Below, in pieces: positions 6,359-8,617 of a stretch of 8,617 bases of DNA. Source of the DNA: CAYLZW01 sp964388085 (GTDB taxonomy: Bacteria; Myxococcota; UBA727; CAYLZW01); assembly GCA_964388085.1 (NCBI GenBank), contig CAYLZW010000249.1, positions 1 to 8,617 on the forward strand. Reading direction: 5' to 3'. The position numbers were made by a program, and so were the translations under genes. The notes under the pieces were generated by a model. It was not told the DNA's origin. It searched no databases and worked only from the letters and a program-made list of their open reading frames with translations. How positions within the stretch are numbered: position 1 is the first letter of the stretch; each line of letters starts with the position of its first letter.

Positions 6359-6880
6359 ATGCGCGCCGCTGCCCTCTTCGGTGACCTCGACATCCGCGGC
6401 CTGCCCGCCGACGGCATGAGCGAGGCCTTCGCCGAGCGCCTCGGCCGCGCGCTCGGCACGCTCGTGCGCAGGAAGGGCGCCGCCGAGGGTGGCTTTGTCG
6501 TCGGGCGCGACGCGGGCGAAGCCCTCGCCCACCTGCGCGACGGCCTCGTGCGCGGCCTGGTGCTGTCGGGCCAGCACGTCGTGGACGTCGGCGTCACGGG
6601 CGCGCGAGCACACGAATTCGCCATGATCCACCTCGCGCGCCCGGCGGGCGTCTTCGTCACGGGCGCCCCCGCACGTGACGCCGCGATCGGCTTCGAGGTG
6701 CTGTTCGGCGGCGGTCCCCTCGTCGGAGAAGGCTTGCAGGAGCTGAAGGAGATCGCGCTCGCCGGTGACTTCTCCGCCGGCGTCGGCACCCTCGAGCTGT
6801 ATGACATCGGGCCCGCGCTGCGCAGCGCACAGCGAGAGGGCGACGTGCCCGGCTTCGGCCGTGACACGCAGGTGATCTGA
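6359..6880 (+). CDS. Stand-alone phosphomannomutase/phosphoglucomutase domain I, catalytic serine lost
   Basis: A complete protein of 173 residues from the ATG at 6359 (a TTG at 6323 would add 12). It matches only the first alpha/beta/alpha domain of the alpha-D-phosphohexomutases, whose full length is about 450-470 residues. It shows D11-I-R-G14 (the usual YDIRG), a V-V-G-R-D strand end (GRD at 49-51), VLSGQHVVDVGVTGARAHEFA (usual AGxxVxDxGxxxTPxxYFA), and GVFVTGAPARDAAIGFEV where active enzymes have TGSHNPPxYNGFK. The phosphoserine is therefore alanine (A103), and the following H-N-P is also gone. Similarity continues through a linker (AGDFSAGVGTLELYDI) and then stops before domain II. The protein cannot be a phosphomutase; it may bind a sugar phosphate or a partner, or be a decaying remnant. 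The absence of internal stops or frameshifts and the normal codon bias argue for a maintained gene. No clear Shine-Dalgarno is visible. It ends 1 nt before the hydrolase gene. Confidence 0.8.
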   Translation: MRAAALFGDLDIRGLPADGMSEAFAERLGRALGTLVRRKGAAEGGFVVGRDAGEALAHLRDGLVRGLVLSGQHVVDVGVTGARAHEFAMIHLARPAGVFVTGAPARDAAIGFEVLFGGGPLVGEGLQELKEIALAGDFSAGVGTLELYDIGPALRSAQREGDVPGFGRDTQVI

Positions 6881-6881
6881 G

Positions 6882-7994
6882 ATGATCCCCCGTGCGCGCG
6901 TGCTCGTCCTCGTCGCCCTCGTCAGCGCGCTCGCCGCGGGCTGCCCACGGCGCGGCGCCGGACGCCACGACACCGCGCCGGATGCGCGCGCGCCGGACGT
7001 GCTCGTGCAGGAGGTCAGCGTCCACGTGCCGCTCACCGCCGACGGGAGCGAGAGCGCGACGCTCGGCGGCGAGCTCTACCGTCTCGACGACGACCGCCAG
7101 CGGCCCGCGGTGCTGCTCGTGCCGGGCGGCGGCAACGTCTCTCGCGCCGGCAGCCAACGCGGCGACGGCTCCCACAACTATGAGGCGCCCGTCGACGTCA
7201 CCGCGCGCTGGGCCACGGCCTTCGCCGAGCGGGGCTACCTCGCGCTCGCCTACGACAAGCGCACCTGCACGCCGCGCGATGACGCGCGCTGCCGGGCGAA
7301 CCCCACGGAGGACCTCGACGCCGAAGGGCCCATCGCGCTCGCGAAAGATCTCGACGCTGCCTGCGCCGTGCTCGCCGCCGAGCCGGACTTCGACGGCCGC
7401 CTCGTGCTGTTCGCGCACGGCCAGGCCGCCGCCGTCGCGCTCGCGTCGTCGTGCAGCGAGCGCGCGTCCGCGCTCGTGCTGGTAGCGCCCATCCCCCGCC
7501 GCGTGGACCGCGTGATGATCGAGAGCCTCGCGCACCGTGAGCGAGAGCTGCGCCGCGCCGCGAAGCAGCAGGCCGGCACCCCCGCCGCCGAGGAGCTGCT
7601 CGCGCAAGCGAGCCACCTGAAGAACGCCGCCGGCTCGCGCGCCGCCACCTTCGAGTCCATGCGCAAGGGGCAGTTCGCCGACGACGCCCGGGTGCAGGGG
7701 GCGACCATCGCGTTCTGGCAGGGCTGGCTGGCGCTCACGGAGAAGGCCGCCGAGAGCCTGGCCGCGGCCAGCGCGCCCCGCGTCGTGGTCGTCGGAGCCG
7801 CGGATGTGCAATACGCACCAGCCGATCGAGCGCGCATCCTGGCGAGCGGCGAGCTCGAGGGCGTGACCGCGCTCGAGATCGCCGGCGCCGACCATCATCT
7901 CCTCGTGGACGAACGCCTCCTGGACACTACGGTGCAGGCAGTGGCGGCAGCCGTCGACGAGGCGCTGGCCGAGCGAGCGGCGCCGGCCTTATGA
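6882..7994 (+). CDS. Lipoprotein alpha/beta-hydrolase-like protein with missing nucleophile
   Basis: A complete protein of 370 residues. Residues 1-21 form a lipoprotein signal peptide with lipobox L17-A-A-G-C21, so Cys21 would be lipidated and the protein anchored in the inner or outer membrane facing the periplasm. The body follows an alpha/beta hydrolase order: an LLVPGGG oxyanion-loop strand (78-84), a YLALAYDKRT strand (119-128; family form VLRYDKRG), the nucleophile-elbow strand, VVVVGAADVQ with acid D308, and AGADHHL with H338/H339. At the elbow, where GHSxGG is expected, it reads A178-H-G180-Q-A-A: the serine is glycine and the flanking glycine is alanine. Acid and base are kept but the nucleophile is not, so hydrolysis by the usual mechanism is unlikely. 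It starts 1 nt after the mutase-domain stop, which suggests one operon and translational coupling; a weak AGGTGA lies at the end of the upstream gene. Confidence 0.83.
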   Translation: MIPRARVLVLVALVSALAAGCPRRGAGRHDTAPDARAPDVLVQEVSVHVPLTADGSESATLGGELYRLDDDRQRPAVLLVPGGGNVSRAGSQRGDGSHNYEAPVDVTARWATAFAERGYLALAYDKRTCTPRDDARCRANPTEDLDAEGPIALAKDLDAACAVLAAEPDFDGRLVLFAHGQAAAVALASSCSERASALVLVAPIPRRVDRVMIESLAHRERELRRAAKQQAGTPAAEELLAQASHLKNAAGSRAATFESMRKGQFADDARVQGATIAFWQGWLALTEKAAESLAAASAPRVVVVGAADVQYAPADRARILASGELEGVTALEIAGADHHLLVDERLLDTTVQAVAAAVDEALAERAAPAL

Positions 7995-8030
7995 CGAGGC
8001 CGCGAGCGCCTGCTACGACGCCGAGACCCC

Positions 8031-8058
8031 TTGCCAGCACGGCTCGGATGCGTAGCTT
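8031..8058 (+). promoter_or_regulatory. Candidate promoter upstream of dnaJ
   Basis: TTGCCA (8031-8036) matches the -35 consensus at 5 of 6 positions. It is followed after 16 bp by TAGCTT (8053-8058), which matches the -10 only at 3 of 6. The pair sits in the 84-bp gap before dnaJ and would give a leader of about 15 nt. No CIRCE-type inverted repeat or clear heat-shock sigma-32 box (CTTGAA/CCCCAT) is visible, so heat regulation is not supported by the sequence shown. Confidence 0.25.
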
Positions 8059-8078
8059 GTCCCTCGACGAGGAGCTCC

Positions 8079-8617
8079 ATGGCGGAGAAGCGTGATTACT
8101 ACGAGGTGCTCGGGGTCTCACGCGACGCCGACGAGCGCGAGCTGAAGAAGGCCTATCGGGCGCTGGCGCACCAGTTCCACCCCGACAAGAACCCGGGTGA
8201 CAAAGCGTCCGAGGACAAGTTCAAGGAGGCGAGCGAGGCGTACGCCGTGCTCTCCGACGGCGACAAGCGCGCGCAGTACGATCGCTTCGGGCACGCGGGT
8301 ATGGGAGACGCCGGCTTCCCCGGCGGCTTCTCGGTCAACATCCAGGACATCTTCGGCGACATCTTCGGCGACATCTTCGGCGGTCGTCGTCGAGGCGGCC
8401 CGCAGCGCGGCTCCGATCTGCGCTATCACCTCGAGCTCACCTTCGAGGAGGCCGCCTTCGGCACCGAGAAGGAGGTGAGCATCCCGCGCATGGAGCCTTG
8501 CAACACCTGCGACGGCTCCGGCGCCGCCCCCGGCACGCGCCCGAAGGCGTGCGGCACCTGCGGCGGCATCGGTGAGATCCGCGTCAGCCAGGGCTTCTTC
8601 TCGATCGCGAAGACCTG
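8079..8617 (+). CDS. dnaJ: Chaperone DnaJ (Hsp40), N-terminal part, cut by window end
   Basis: The first 179 codons are present; the frame is open at the right edge. DnaJ is the co-chaperone that delivers unfolded proteins to DnaK and stimulates its ATPase. The J domain occupies about residues 5-70 (DYYEVLGVSRDADERELKKA, then H34-P-D36, the DnaK-activating motif, and KFKEASEAYAVLSD with YDRFGHAG). A short G/F region follows with DIFGDIFGDIFG, encoded by three exact copies of a 12-bp unit (8346-8381); E. coli DnaJ carries the similar DIFGDVFGDIFG, the DIF motifs of the autoinhibitory helix. Next come the substrate-binding beta domain (SDLRYHLELTFEEAAFGTEK) and the first two zinc-binding motifs, C141-NT-C144-DGSG and C158-GT-C161-GGIG. 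This is therefore a class A DnaJ, not a CbpA-like protein. The ATG has GAGGAG (8069-8074) 4 nt upstream. Neither dnaK nor grpE is within the window. Confidence 0.96.
   Translation, partial: MAEKRDYYEVLGVSRDADERELKKAYRALAHQFHPDKNPGDKASEDKFKEASEAYAVLSDGDKRAQYDRFGHAGMGDAGFPGGFSVNIQDIFGDIFGDIFGGRRRGGPQRGSDLRYHLELTFEEAAFGTEKEVSIPRMEPCNTCDGSGAAPGTRPKACGTCGGIGEIRVSQGFFSIAKT

Noticed and set aside
5396..7036. 546-codon minus-strand open frame
   Set aside because: It runs antisense through three plus-strand genes that have good starts and recognisable folds, and its product is low-complexity Ala/Arg/Gly/His sequence.
6657..7898. 413-codon minus-strand open frame opposite the lipoprotein hydrolase
   Set aside because: The plus frame has a lipobox, hydrolase-fold motifs and close coupling to the preceding gene; the minus frame has none of these.
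8346..8381. Three perfect 12-bp tandem repeats in dnaJ
   Set aside because: They encode DIFGDIFGDIFG, which corresponds to the known DIF motifs of the G/F region (E. coli has DIFGDVFGDIFG), so this is normal protein architecture, though the exact DNA identity suggests slippage.

Overview
The window is GC-rich (roughly 70% by eye) and densely coded, with strong third-position G/C bias. It carries eight genes: six complete, one truncated by the left edge and one truncated by the right edge. The combination of very high GC, an alanine/lysine-tailed cyclophilin, a short NAD-type isocitrate dehydrogenase, secreted proteins and lipoproteins, and a large multidomain protein of no obvious family suggests a myxobacterium-like organism (Myxococcota, formerly Deltaproteobacteria). 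That is inference, since there is no rRNA or other taxonomic marker here.

Left region (1-3137). The end of a cyclophilin-type peptidyl-prolyl isomerase (+) converges on a NAD-dependent isocitrate dehydrogenase (-). Between their stops lies an elaborate palindrome that can fold in two registers and probably terminates transcription. Upstream of the dehydrogenase, on the same strand, is a secreted YceI-family lipid-binding protein. Divergent from that is a saccharopine-dehydrogenase-like NAD(P)-binding oxidoreductase (+).

Middle region (3103-6262). A protein of about 813 residues (-) overlaps the tail of the oxidoreductase gene by 35 bp, convergently. It has a possible PH-like N-terminal part, a long helical middle and a C-terminal part resembling M48 metallopeptidases but with a broken HExxH motif (SEVAH). 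It is divergent from a small exported protein of unknown function with a probable Ig-like beta fold.

Right region (6359-8617). A stand-alone, apparently inactive phosphomannomutase/phosphoglucomutase domain I is followed after one base by a lipoprotein alpha/beta hydrolase whose nucleophile serine is replaced by glycine. The two look translationally coupled. A canonical dnaJ then runs off the right edge.

The most notable point is that three neighbouring genes (3103-5544, 6359-6880, 6882-7994) each look like a familiar enzyme fold lacking a key catalytic or metal-binding residue. Two of them are adjacent on the same strand and probably co-transcribed. I saw no tRNA, rRNA, CRISPR array, insertion sequence or phage gene, and no stretch over 300 bp without a gene.
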